Below are positions 1 to 8,040 of a stretch of DNA of 64,000 nt, one piece after another. The notes under the pieces are model-generated. The model worked only from the letters and a program-made list of their open reading frames with translations, was not told the origin of the DNA and made no database searches. Source of the stretch: Planctomycetaceae bacterium UBA2671 (GTDB lineage Bacteria; Planctomycetota; Planctomycetia; Planctomycetales; Planctomycetaceae); the NCBI GenBank assembly GCA_002359185.1, contig DEML01000009.1, positions 67,891 to 131,890 of the forward strand. Reading direction: 5' to 3'. Positions within the stretch are counted from its first letter, which is position 1, and every line of letters begins with the position of its first letter. Made by a program: the position numbers and the translations under genes.

Positions 1-33
1 TTTGAACCCACGAAAAAAGAACCTAAAAATTTT

Positions 34-80
34 GCCTGAAGGCGAGGGTTTTAGCCCCATCGCAAGGACAATAAATTGAG
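34..80 (+). repeat. 47-bp dispersed repeat, copy 1
   Basis: This 47-bp stretch matches 2233-2279 at 37 of 47 positions without gaps. Both copies contain an imperfect dyad (GCGA.GG facing CC.ATCGC), so a short hairpin is possible. It lies just downstream of the minus-strand tRNA-Leu. No function is inferred beyond a small structured intergenic repeat. Confidence 0.5.
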
Positions 81-129
81 AGCGAATTCCAAGCAAAATA
101 TCGTCGGAGCAGCCGACAAAGCAAAGAAA

Positions 130-215
130 TGCCCAGAAGAGGATTCGAACCTCCACGGGGTATTAACCCCACCAGGCCCTCAACCTGGCGCGTCTGCCAA
201 TTCCGCCATCTGGGC
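130..215 (-). tRNA. tRNA-Leu (anticodon GAG)
   Basis: Read on the minus strand, an 86-nt cloverleaf starts GCCCAGA at 215 and closes with TCTGGGC plus discriminator A at 130, giving a perfect 7-bp acceptor stem. The D-arm contains the GGCAGACGC type of sequence, the anticodon loop reads TTGAGGG (anticodon GAG), the long variable arm expected of a class II leucine tRNA is present (GTGGGGTTAATACCCCGT region), and the T-arm has the canonical GGTTCGAATCC. CCA is not encoded. It decodes CUC/CUU leucine codons. Confidence 0.95.
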
Positions 216-368
216 AGGCATTTCTCGTAGGCGAACTTTATCGTGGAGTGATCCCGGAATCAACTTAATGAGCCAATTTCTGCAGAATCTGAGGGAATTG
301 ATCCTGAAAACATGACAAATTTTCGAATTCCTCCAACATCACTCCCCTGGAAACCGTAATAATAGTTG

Positions 369-1016
369 ATGACAATTACTTCAAAAGATTGTTCGGATAT
401 GCCCGAGTCATATATTGAAAATTTACAGGAATCGTTACCTTCCGCCGTCAGTGATGCGCGGCTGATTGAAGATGCGCGTCGCGGAGATCGGGACGCCTTT
501 CGGGATCTGGTTCTGCGATACGAAAAAAAACTTTATCGGGTCATTTATCGATTCGTTCATGAAGATACCTTGGCTGAAGACTTAGCACAGGAAACTTTTT
601 TGCGGGTGTACGAGAATCTGGATCAATTTGATCTTTCTCGTCGATTTGGACCATGGTTGTTTCGAATTGGGGTCAATTTGACTCTCGATTTCCTAAGAAA
701 ACGTAAACGACGGGGGCGAACGTCTGTATTTAGTGAAATTCAGCCCGATGAGCCGATGAATCCCGGGTCAGCCGATCCGAGAAACCATCAGGATATGTCG
801 GAAGAAGTTCTACGGGTCATGGAAGATATTCCCGAAAAATATCGTTCTGTGCTCGTCCTCCGCGATTTGGAAAATTTTTCCACTGCAGAAATTGCAGCCA
901 TTGTGGGCCGGAAAGAAGCGACTATCCGCTGGAGATTGGCTGAAGCAAGAAATCGCTTCAAGGCTCTCTGGCTGAAACGTATAGAAGATGCCCCTTCACC
1001 CCCGGTGGAAAGTTAA
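369..1016 (+). CDS. ECF-type RNA polymerase sigma factor
   Basis: Sigma-70 family extracytoplasmic-function factor that would direct RNA polymerase to stress or envelope promoters. Region 2 spans about residues 35-105, with the conserved AEDLAQETFLRVYENLDQF core and WLFRIGVNLTLDFLRKRKR; region 4 lies at about 145-205, with the helix-turn-helix FSTAEIAAIVGRKEATIRWR. Length (215 aa) fits the family. The ATG at 369 is chosen over the TTG immediately before it; an ATG at 399 would remove an unconserved N-terminus. It is followed, after an intergenic repeat, by a membrane protein with a CxxC motif that looks like its anti-sigma factor, so activity is probably controlled by sequestration at the membrane. 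The target regulon is unknown. Confidence 0.93.
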   Translation: MTITSKDCSDMPESYIENLQESLPSAVSDARLIEDARRGDRDAFRDLVLRYEKKLYRVIYRFVHEDTLAEDLAQETFLRVYENLDQFDLSRRFGPWLFRIGVNLTLDFLRKRKRRGRTSVFSEIQPDEPMNPGSADPRNHQDMSEEVLRVMEDIPEKYRSVLVLRDLENFSTAEIAAIVGRKEATIRWRLAEARNRFKALWLKRIEDAPSPPVES

Positions 1017-1064
1017 CAGAGTATTGAAGTCATTTCTCGTGAGCAATTTGTTCTGAGTGAAAGA

Positions 1065-1160
1065 TTATAGCCGTTTCCATGAATGTGTAGCGGGTGATTG
1101 ACTGGAAATAGAGGGCTCAAACCATCAAAAAGCCGCTACAGTACACTGCAAACTGCAGTA
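1065..1160 (+). repeat. ~95-bp dispersed repeat, copy A
   Basis: First of three related copies in the first 5 kb (others 1792-1885 direct and 4732-4827 inverted). Shared blocks include GAATGTGTAGC, GGTGAT.GACTGGAAA, CATCAAAAA.CCGCTA and the terminal CTGCAAACTGCAGTA type sequence. TGTAGCGG (1086-1093) can pair with CCGCTACA (1133-1140), a perfect 8-bp stem around a 39-nt loop. It sits exactly between the sigma factor and the anti-sigma gene and ends 15 nt before the latter's start. Confidence 0.8.
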
Positions 1161-1175
1161 GGATTTGAATTTATT

Positions 1176-1766
1176 ATGGGTGAAACCATGAATTGCCGAT
1201 GTATTGAAAATTATGATAAGCTGGCTCTGTTGGTCGGACGGGATGCTCCAGATGAGCTTCCGGAAACTCTCCGACGCAGCGTGGCCAGTTGCCCGAAATG
1301 TCGGGATCACTATCGAGGATTATGCGATGCGATCGGTGTGATTGATCGTGTCCACGAAGAACCTGTGAGCGAACTGAAAACCTCACTGTGGAATTCGCTG
1401 TCTCAGCGATTGCCAGAAAAGCAGATTTCGCGAAATCGTTATCAGGAATGGAAGCAACAGTTCTTTCCCATTTTCTCTCTGACCGCGGCCTGCCTCGCGC
1501 TGGCGATCGTCTTTCTGGATGGTCGTTTTCAAGACAACCAGCAACGCGTTTATCAGACCACCTCCGCCAAGGGGTTTAGTGGGCATGTTCTGCCTTTGCT
1601 GCCAGCTCTTGATGAATCTCAAAATTCTCAATTGCAAGTTCCCTCTGCATGGCCAAACCGTCAAGCTCCTTATTTTAACGAGTCTTCTCAATCGGATTCT
1701 CAGGAAGACTATGACGAGTTCCTGGAAATAATTCAGAGGATTCGAGCCAATCAAATACGGAATTGA
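1176..1766 (+). CDS. Putative anti-sigma factor, single-pass membrane protein
   Basis: Predicted partner of the upstream ECF sigma factor. The N-terminal cytoplasmic part carries a CRC motif at the start and ASCPKCRDHYRGL at about residues 40-50, resembling the zinc-binding anti-sigma domain although the usual upstream histidine is not clear. One hydrophobic helix follows (FFPIFSLTAACLALAIVFL, about residues 100-120) and then a short, low-complexity extracytoplasmic tail of about 75 residues. The open frame can be extended upstream to a TTG at 1098, but that extension is translation of the dispersed repeat, so ATG 1176 is preferred (ATG 1188 is also possible; both have purine-rich upstream sequence). 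No sensor domain is recognised in the tail. Confidence 0.75.
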   Translation: MGETMNCRCIENYDKLALLVGRDAPDELPETLRRSVASCPKCRDHYRGLCDAIGVIDRVHEEPVSELKTSLWNSLSQRLPEKQISRNRYQEWKQQFFPIFSLTAACLALAIVFLDGRFQDNQQRVYQTTSAKGFSGHVLPLLPALDESQNSQLQVPSAWPNRQAPYFNESSQSDSQEDYDEFLEIIQRIRANQIRN

Positions 1767-1791
1767 GATATTTTTTTTGATTCCGCGGACG

Positions 1792-1885
1792 TTAGCTGTC
1801 TCCGTGAATGTGTAGCAGGTGATTGACTGGAAATAGAGGGTTCAAATCATCAAAAAGCCGCTATCGTAACCCGCAAACTGCAGTA
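1792..1885 (+). repeat. ~95-bp dispersed repeat, copy B
   Basis: Direct repeat of 1065-1160, immediately downstream of the anti-sigma gene. The blocks GTGAATGTGTAGC, GGTGATTGACTGGAAATAG, CATCAAAAAGCCGCTA and GCAAACTGCAGTA are retained. The 8-bp stem seen in the other two copies is degraded here to TAGC/GCTA. Confidence 0.8.
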
Positions 1886-1994
1886 TTCCCTGTCTCATTC
1901 AGTGAGAATTGATTTCTGATAATATTCACGCCAGAATATTAACTTTGTATTCATTGACTCGATCTGATCTCCTGAAGTGATTTTGGAAGTAGAA

Positions 1995-2219
1995 ATGCCA
2001 CTGTTTGAATATCGCTGCTCTGATTGCCATGACCAGTTCGAATTGCTGGTTCGTCCTTCAGAACAACCGGAATGTCCTGCTTGTGGACAGTCAAATTTGG
2101 AAAAACTGCTCAGCGTCCCAGTCGCCCATGCCAGTAGCGGCGGTCTTCCAATTGCAAATGGATGCCCACCTTCATCAGCTCCTGCATGTGGACCAGGATG
2201 TTGCCGTTTGCCTCAGTGA
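1995..2219 (+). CDS. FmdB-family zinc ribbon protein
   Basis: Small (74 aa) zinc ribbon of the FmdB/CxxC_CxxC_SSSS type. The domain begins MPLFEYRCSDCHDQFELL and continues to ECPACGQSNLEKLLS, giving two CxxC knuckles at about residues 8-11 and 28-31. A Ser/Gly/Pro-rich stretch and a cysteine-rich end (ACGPGCCRLPQ) follow, as commonly seen in this family. The frame extends to a GTG at 1977, but ATG 1995 sits at the conserved domain start and has GGAAG a few bases upstream. The family is linked by name to formamidase/amidase regulation but its real role is unclear; this copy is not next to such a gene. Confidence 0.88.
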   Translation: MPLFEYRCSDCHDQFELLVRPSEQPECPACGQSNLEKLLSVPVAHASSGGLPIANGCPPSSAPACGPGCCRLPQ

Positions 2220-2232
2220 GACTGAATACTTC

Positions 2233-2279
2233 GGCTGAAGGCGATGATTTCATGCCCATCGCACGGACTATAATGTGAG
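2233..2279 (+). repeat. 47-bp dispersed repeat, copy 2
   Basis: Second copy of the repeat at 34-80 (37/47 identical). Here GCGATG can pair with CATCGC. It lies directly after the FmdB-like gene. Confidence 0.5.
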
Positions 2280-2402
2280 GATGTGCTCTGTCGAGCTTTC
2301 AATGTCATCCTTAAGTATTCCACAGGCAGTTTGCCTGCATCTGACTGCTGAACGTTTAAGACAGACGAAGTCACAGGCCATGCTATGACTGGCTGAAGTT
2401 TT

Positions 2403-4718
2403 TCAGTCGCCCCCTTGCTCGTGCGCAGTTTTTTCCAGAGGCTTTAAACCCAGCCATTGCTCAGCAAAACTTGACAATTCATTCAATTGACGCTCATTGA
2501 GAACAGGCTGAGCATTCTCATGTAACCAGGCTAGGTCTTTTTCAGCCAGTGATCGTTCTCGCTGACGAATCGCAACCAGAGCACGGACATAACGATGCTC
2601 AATCTGATTTTCAGAATCTATCCCAACCAGCAGATTCAAATAACGTAATATATCCTCAACACTTTCCTGACGTTCAGCGATTCCCTGTAAATTTCGAATC
2701 ATCCGAATCAGTATTGCCCGTGATGACTGAGGCTCCAGATAAGCATCGTTCCAAGCGGAACGGGATTGCAGTTCGACTCGGGTCATCACATCGACTAACC
2801 CCAGAACCCGTCCTCGATCAAATACATCGATCATACTCTCCGGTTCGCTGTCCACATATTGTCGCACGATGAAATGCCCTGGTAAGCCCACTCCACGGAT
2901 ATCAAGTTTAAGCTTATCCGCCAGGGCAAGATATAAGACCGACAAAGAGATCGGCAGTCCTTCCCTGTCATCAATCACTTCATTCAGATAACTGTTTGAT
3001 TTGTGATAGTAATTCGTCCGACTACCATGAAAACCGTTTTCTTCAAACAGATATCGATCCATGATTTCACGGCGTTCAATCTCGCTCAGCTGCTGATCAC
3101 CAATCATCATCTCAATGTCCTGAGCCATCTCATCGATTTGCATCAGATAATTTTCGACACCGATTTCAGGGTTGTCATATCTCGACAACAGTAACGCCAG
3201 TTGACTAATCTGAGGATTTTCACACTTTAGTTCTTCCTCAATCAGATTCTGAATATTGGCTTCATGAACTCGACGATTTAGACGTCGGATTTCAGCTGCT
3301 CTGTGTTCCAACTCCTCTGCCTGTTTATTCAAATATTCCTGACTTTGCGGTGGAAAATCCTGCAGTTTCTGCACTGAATGTTGACTGGCCAGTTCCTCTG
3401 TCTTCAAATCGTCAAGCAATTGTTCCAACTGATGCTGGATCTCTTCGGTCAATACCGGATTGAGTAATTCCTCTGCCATTTGGAAGCCTCGAAAACTGGC
3501 TTTCGTATCGCGAAACTTGGCCAGCCCCACAGCATTTGAATTCGCACGGACAGGCTGATCCTTCAGGTCGAAGACCAGTTCTCCGTTACAGAAACATCGA
3601 ATATGAGACTCCTTCACAGAAACCTTCAGTAGATTCCAGTCACCGGGTTTGTAAGCTGGCGTATTGAATTCTTCAAGCACATGCCAGCTAAAAACATCGG
3701 CTCCATCAAACCGGGATAACCTCAGATTGCCCGCGCTGGGATAGAAGCCATAATGTCGATCCCCACGATCAGCATAAAAAACTAAACCAGCAGCACCAGA
3801 TTCGTCCTCCAGTTTCACAGAGACTTGAAGTTCAAATTGTTCAGGAGCTGAAGGGGGTTCATGCCAGAGACACAAAGAGCGCCCACCAAATCCCTTTCCA
3901 CTTCCCGAGACGTGAATTTTTCCTGCGCGTTGGCTCCAGGCGGCTCCGAAGAATTCCTCCCATTTCTGAGGATTCAGGCGACCAATCGTTGTCCAGCGGG
4001 AAAGAGTAATCGGATTAGGGGAGTCGATCAGCGACTTCAAATTGTTTACCGGCATGGCAAAACCGACATTGGCCGTTTCCGCACTTTTATAAGTAATTAT
4101 TCCAACGACATTCCCTTCACGATCTAATAACGGCCCACCACTGTTGCCATGATCAATCGGCATCGAAACCTGAATTAAATTGATGCCATTAATTTCCTGG
4201 GATCCAGAAACAATTCCAGTGACCAGAGAATTCTTGTAACCACGAGGATGTCCAATCGCGGCGACTTCATCCCCCTGCTCTGCCCGACTGCCCAATTCCA
4301 ATTTGACCACTTTTCGTCCGACTAAGTCATCCTGGTTCAACTTGAGTAGAGCCAGGTCGGCAATCTCGTCACTGGCATAAATTGATTCGACCGCAAATTG
4401 CTGCCCATCGAGAAAGGTGACGCGAATTGGTCGAGCTTCTCCTATCACATGTCGATTCGTAGCAATTAAACCCGATTTATCAATGACAAAACCGGCACCC
4501 ATCCCTAATTCTTCTCCATCTCTGCCAAGAAAGGAAACTGAAACAATCGCTTCTCGATATCTGTCGGCGATTATTTTGAAATCAGTGACCGAAGTATTTT
4601 TCTCCGTGGCTTCCACGGAATTGGGACTCTTTTCTTCAGCGACCACAAAATGGTTGAATCCACACAGCGAAGTCAGCATCAGAATCAGTAAAAATAATGG
4701 ATTGAATTTGCAATTCAT
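2403..4718 (-). CDS. Secreted trypsin-like protease fused to LamG-like and SirB1-type transglutaminase domains
   Basis: 771-aa exported multidomain protein. A signal peptide (about residues 1-27) precedes a trypsin/DegP-type protease with the triad His90 (ATNRHVIG), Asp121 (IADLALLKL) and Ser193 (HGNSGGPLL). Residues about 235-415 look like a concanavalin/LamG or DUF1080-like beta-sandwich. A charged helical linker rich in Glu and Gln follows, then a SirB1/transglut_core2-like region at about 495-690 with NSYLNEVIDDREGLPISLSV and GVGLPGHFIVRQYV. No PDZ domain is seen. The SirB1 part has Ser where classical transglutaminases carry Cys, as is usual for that subfamily. The substrate is unknown; proteolytic activity in the periplasm is predicted from the intact triad. 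The start is immediately preceded by an inverted copy of the 95-bp repeat. Confidence 0.85.
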   Translation of the reverse strand: MNCKFNPLFLLILMLTSLCGFNHFVVAEEKSPNSVEATEKNTSVTDFKIIADRYREAIVSVSFLGRDGEELGMGAGFVIDKSGLIATNRHVIGEARPIRVTFLDGQQFAVESIYASDEIADLALLKLNQDDLVGRKVVKLELGSRAEQGDEVAAIGHPRGYKNSLVTGIVSGSQEINGINLIQVSMPIDHGNSGGPLLDREGNVVGIITYKSAETANVGFAMPVNNLKSLIDSPNPITLSRWTTIGRLNPQKWEEFFGAAWSQRAGKIHVSGSGKGFGGRSLCLWHEPPSAPEQFELQVSVKLEDESGAAGLVFYADRGDRHYGFYPSAGNLRLSRFDGADVFSWHVLEEFNTPAYKPGDWNLLKVSVKESHIRCFCNGELVFDLKDQPVRANSNAVGLAKFRDTKASFRGFQMAEELLNPVLTEEIQHQLEQLLDDLKTEELASQHSVQKLQDFPPQSQEYLNKQAEELEHRAAEIRRLNRRVHEANIQNLIEEELKCENPQISQLALLLSRYDNPEIGVENYLMQIDEMAQDIEMMIGDQQLSEIERREIMDRYLFEENGFHGSRTNYYHKSNSYLNEVIDDREGLPISLSVLYLALADKLKLDIRGVGLPGHFIVRQYVDSEPESMIDVFDRGRVLGLVDVMTRVELQSRSAWNDAYLEPQSSRAILIRMIRNLQGIAERQESVEDILRYLNLLVGIDSENQIEHRYVRALVAIRQRERSLAEKDLAWLHENAQPVLNERQLNELSSFAEQWLGLKPLEKTAHEQGGD

Positions 4719-4731
4719 TTCATCCCCAGGC

Positions 4732-4827
4732 TACTGCAGTTTGCAGATTATTGTAGCGGTTTTTGATGGTTTGAATTTTTTGTTTCCAGTCTATCACCCG
4801 CTACACATTCACGGAAACGGCTATAAG
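4732..4827 (-). repeat. ~95-bp dispersed repeat, copy C (inverted)
   Basis: Reverse-complement copy of 1065-1160 and 1792-1885. It keeps the outer blocks, including ATAGCCGTTTCC.TGAATG at one end and CTGCAAACTGCAGTA at the other, and the TGTAGCGG/CCGCTACA stem. It starts 13 nt upstream of the protease start codon, so it occupies the position of its promoter or 5' leader. Confidence 0.8.
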
Positions 4828-4878
4828 CATATCAAAGATTATTGGTTTATAATTGATAACAACAGATTCAACTCCATG

Positions 4879-4907
4879 AAAAAAGCCAACCTCAGTAGGC
4901 TGGCTTT
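4879..4907 (-). terminator. Intrinsic terminator of the glutathione peroxidase gene
   Basis: On the minus strand AAAGCCAGCC pairs with GGTTGGCTTT (one G-U) around a 6-nt loop and is followed by a run of six T. It lies 25 nt beyond the peroxidase stop codon. Confidence 0.8.
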
Positions 4908-4931
4908 ATCATTCAGGTTGTAGAATTTAGC

Positions 4932-5489
4932 TTATTTGGCTAATTCTCGTTCAATTGCGGCGATCACTTTCGGAGAATCGGGTTGGACTCCCGTGGCAAA
5001 GCGTTCCACAACATTTCCCTCTTTATTCACCAGGAATTTTTCAAAGTTCCAGCGAATCGGTCCCGCGAATTCCGGATTTGTCTGCTTTGAAGTCAAGAAC
5101 TGATAGACCGGAGAAGCCTCTTTTCCATTGACATCAATTTTTGAAAACATATCAAAAGTCACACCGTAGTTAGCAGAACAAAATTCCTGAATTTGCGTTT
5201 CAGAACCCGGTTCCTGTCCACCGAACTGATTACACGGAAATCCGAGAATGACCAGACCTTTATCACTGTAAGTCTCGTTCAATTGCTGCAGAGTTTCGTA
5301 TTGGGGAGTCGCACCACATCGACTGGCAACATTGACAATCAGAACAACTTTTCCATCGTACTTTGACAGATCTACATCTTTTCCCTCGATCGACTTTGCG
5401 GAGAAATCGAGGGGGCTGGAGGCGGGTTCCGCTGCAAAAGCCGATTGACCTGCAATTAACAGGATTGTCAAAGCACAAAATAATTTCAT
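4932..5489 (-). CDS. Exported glutathione peroxidase-family thiol peroxidase
   Basis: 185-aa peroxidase that would reduce hydrogen or lipid peroxides, probably with thioredoxin-like rather than glutathione donors. A Sec signal peptide (residues 1-20, cleavage after FAA) makes it periplasmic. The catalytic set is visible: Cys58 in VNVASRCGATPQ, Gln88 in FPCNQFGGQEP, and Trp147-Asn148 in IRWNFEKFLV. Selenocysteine is replaced by cysteine, the usual bacterial form. It follows the cytochrome-like cluster on the same strand after a 128-nt gap and ends in a clear terminator, so it may be its own unit. An oxidative-defence role is inferred from the family. Confidence 0.93.
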   Translation of the reverse strand: MKLFCALTILLIAGQSAFAAEPASSPLDFSAKSIEGKDVDLSKYDGKVVLIVNVASRCGATPQYETLQQLNETYSDKGLVILGFPCNQFGGQEPGSETQIQEFCSANYGVTFDMFSKIDVNGKEASPVYQFLTSKQTNPEFAGPIRWNFEKFLVNKEGNVVERFATGVQPDSPKVIAAIERELAK

Positions 5490-5617
5490 CGTTTCGCTTT
5501 CTGTAATTTTCCGCTGAAATAAGACTTATCGTCGTGAGATCAGTTTTTCACATCCTATGACTGATCTTAAATTATTGTCCCCTCATGGAAAATAAATAGC
5601 TGACGAATTGAAAATTA

Positions 5618-7891
5618 TTAATTTTGGGCAGATGCCTGCTGAGAGCCCGCCAGTTGCTGTTCCAGCTTTTGCTTATGAGCCGCTGATAATGCAACTAGAG
5701 ATTCGTTCTGTTTCACTTGAGCAGCCAGTTCCGCCTGTTGTTTCTTTTCGTCTTCAGTAATCGGAGCGACCTTCTCAAGTTCGGCTAACTGCTTCTTCAA
5801 TTCTGGTAGGCTATCCTGCAGCTTTTTTGCATTGGCTTCCTGATCTTTGAATGCTTTGTCAGCATTCTTAACAGCAACTGTCATCTCCTGGACAGCCTTC
5901 TGAGTTGCCGCCAGAGCAGTTTCAAGATCTGTCACCTGCTTCTGCTTTGCGGCTAAAGCGGCATCAACTGCCGTCTGAGCCTGGACGGCTTCCGCATGAG
6001 ATTTCGTCTGAGCATCGAGTTGCTGTTGAGCAGTTGTTAATTGTTGCTCCAAAGCTGCGACAGCTTTTTGCCCCTCTTCGCCTTCCTGTTTTTTGGCTTC
6101 TTCGATTTTCTTATTCAGTTCAGAAACCTGGTTCTCTGCAGTTTGTTTTTGCTGAGTTGCAGTCGCGACTGCTGCTTTTTTATCGTTAGCCGCTTTGGTC
6201 AACGACTCTACTTCTTTTTTCAGCTGACCTATTGTTCCTTCCTGAGATTTCTGCTCAGCACTCTTCTTGGCCAATTCTGCAGTAGCCGCATCCAGCTGTT
6301 TTTTCAGTTGGTCTTTTTGAGTATTGGCTTGTGTTAATTCCATTTCTCGATTGGTGATGTCCTGCTTTTTAGCAGTCACCGCCTGTTGACGGGCAGCAAT
6401 CTTATTATTGAGAGCGGCAAGGCTATCCTGCGAAGACTTCAGTTTACTTTCGGCTTGCTTCAATTGTTCGATTGATGTTGCCATCTGCTCAGAAAGCCCA
6501 GGCGGATTCGTCGCCAGTGAGAATAAGTGAGTTCCCGTGGACGCATCCCAGACTCGGACATCTCCGGTCCAATCCCCACCAATGGCGCGGTTGGATTCAG
6601 CATCGAAAGCGACTTCCATTCCGAGGTCGGGAAGTCCGCCAAATGCTTTGATTTCTTTCCCGTCGGCCTGCCAGAGTTTCACAACGCGATCACGACCAAT
6701 CGAAATGATATTTCCGTCTCTTGTGTAGTCCATTGCAGAAACACCACCGCCGTGGGCGTTCCACCTTTTGACTTCGTTTCCATCGTTCAATTCCCAGAGA
6801 CGAATCGTTCCATCTTCACTGCTGCTGGCCACCAGATTGGAATCGGGACGCCAGGAAACATCGGTAATGGCTCCCGTGTGTCCTTTGAGATTGAGATATT
6901 CATTTCCAGTCATCGCTTCCCAGAGTGTCATCCCATTACTGCGATCGGCCGTTGCGAGCAGTACTCCATCGGGAGAAAACTCGGCTGCTGTGATCCAGTC
7001 AGTATGCTTTTTCTTTTCGTAAAGTTGCTCTCCGGTTTGAACAGAGAAAACGCGAATCATTCTCTTCGGACCACACAACACGACCATCGCATGATCAGAA
7101 CTGATGTCAGCTGCGAGAACAGAATCGTATTCATTCCCAAGTTCTGCGACTCGGTTTCCAGTCTTGATATCAAAAACAATCACACGTCCTGAAGCTCCGC
7201 CCTGACCTCCGCCAGCCATCAACAATTGACCATTGCGGCTGAATTTCAAAATCTGGGGAGTCCCTTCTGGAAACGGCAAAACTCCAGCTAACAATCCCGA
7301 GTTCGTATCATAAAGCAGGATCTGTTCGAAACCTGAAATCGCTGCCAATGGCGCCCAGGGACTGCAGGCTAAAGCGGTGACACTATTTCCAGTATTTGGC
7401 GTATGCACAGGAGCCAAGGGAACAGAAATTGGCATTACGGGAGCATCGGCTGGTCGTTCCGTCGAGATTTCAATTTTTGCCAGATCGTTCTTTTTCTTGA
7501 CAACCTTGCTCCCTTTATTTTGCAAGGCTCCCATGTCGATCCACTCCTTGATCAACGTCAATTCCTTTTCAGGCATCTTAGGTTGATTCGGTGGCATGAA
7601 CGGTTCGGAATCATGATTGATCACCATGTAGAGATATGATGAAGAGGCATCACCCGGTTCAACAGAACCACCAGACCCACCCCCAGCCATCAAGCCGTTG
7701 AAATTGTCCAGAACCAATCCCCCTTTTTGATCACTCGCATTATGGCAAGAGCCACAACGCTGTCTGAAAATAGGCAGAATATGGTCATCGTATGTGATTT
7801 TCTCGACCGCTGCTTCTTCAGCGGCATGAATATCCGCAACGATGAATGAAGCACAGAAAATCAAGGACGTGATGAGAAATTTTTTCATCAT
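5618..7891 (-). CDS. Cytochrome c (planctomycete type)-WD40-coiled-coil exported protein
   Basis: 757-aa protein. After a signal peptide (about 1-23) a PSCyt1-type cytochrome c domain carries the haem motif Cys46-x-x-Cys49-His50 (RQRCGSCHNASDQKGGL) and a candidate Met ligand in PFMPPNQPKMP near residue 99. Residues about 165-470 form a WD40 propeller with clear repeats (for example FSPDGVLLATADRSNGMTLW and GTIRLWELNDGNEV). Residues about 480-740 are a long Gln/Ala/Lys/Glu-rich coiled coil. The propeller suggests a scaffold and the haem domain suggests electron transfer at the envelope. It ends the minus-strand cluster that includes the DUF1549/DUF1553 and PPC proteins. An ATG three bases further in is an equally good start. 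Confidence 0.88.
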   Translation of the reverse strand: MMKKFLITSLIFCASFIVADIHAAEEAAVEKITYDDHILPIFRQRCGSCHNASDQKGGLVLDNFNGLMAGGGSGGSVEPGDASSSYLYMVINHDSEPFMPPNQPKMPEKELTLIKEWIDMGALQNKGSKVVKKKNDLAKIEISTERPADAPVMPISVPLAPVHTPNTGNSVTALACSPWAPLAAISGFEQILLYDTNSGLLAGVLPFPEGTPQILKFSRNGQLLMAGGGQGGASGRVIVFDIKTGNRVAELGNEYDSVLAADISSDHAMVVLCGPKRMIRVFSVQTGEQLYEKKKHTDWITAAEFSPDGVLLATADRSNGMTLWEAMTGNEYLNLKGHTGAITDVSWRPDSNLVASSSEDGTIRLWELNDGNEVKRWNAHGGGVSAMDYTRDGNIISIGRDRVVKLWQADGKEIKAFGGLPDLGMEVAFDAESNRAIGGDWTGDVRVWDASTGTHLFSLATNPPGLSEQMATSIEQLKQAESKLKSSQDSLAALNNKIAARQQAVTAKKQDITNREMELTQANTQKDQLKKQLDAATAELAKKSAEQKSQEGTIGQLKKEVESLTKAANDKKAAVATATQQKQTAENQVSELNKKIEEAKKQEGEEGQKAVAALEQQLTTAQQQLDAQTKSHAEAVQAQTAVDAALAAKQKQVTDLETALAATQKAVQEMTVAVKNADKAFKDQEANAKKLQDSLPELKKQLAELEKVAPITEDEKKQQAELAAQVKQNESLVALSAAHKQKLEQQLAGSQQASAQN

Positions 7892-8040
7892 GATAACTCG
7901 TTTGGCAGGCAGGAAAATTTGAGGATCAATCTGTATTCGTCAGACATCGCGATAGTTTGTGAACTGAGATTTGTGCCACAGTTCACAAACCGAGCCTGAT
8001 AACAAATGATGACTGGGAGGACGTCATTTAGGAATCAATC

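Noticed and set aside
1098..1175. N-terminal extension of the anti-sigma protein from TTG 1098
   Set aside because: It is translation of the 95-bp dispersed repeat; ATG 1176 or 1188 fits better.
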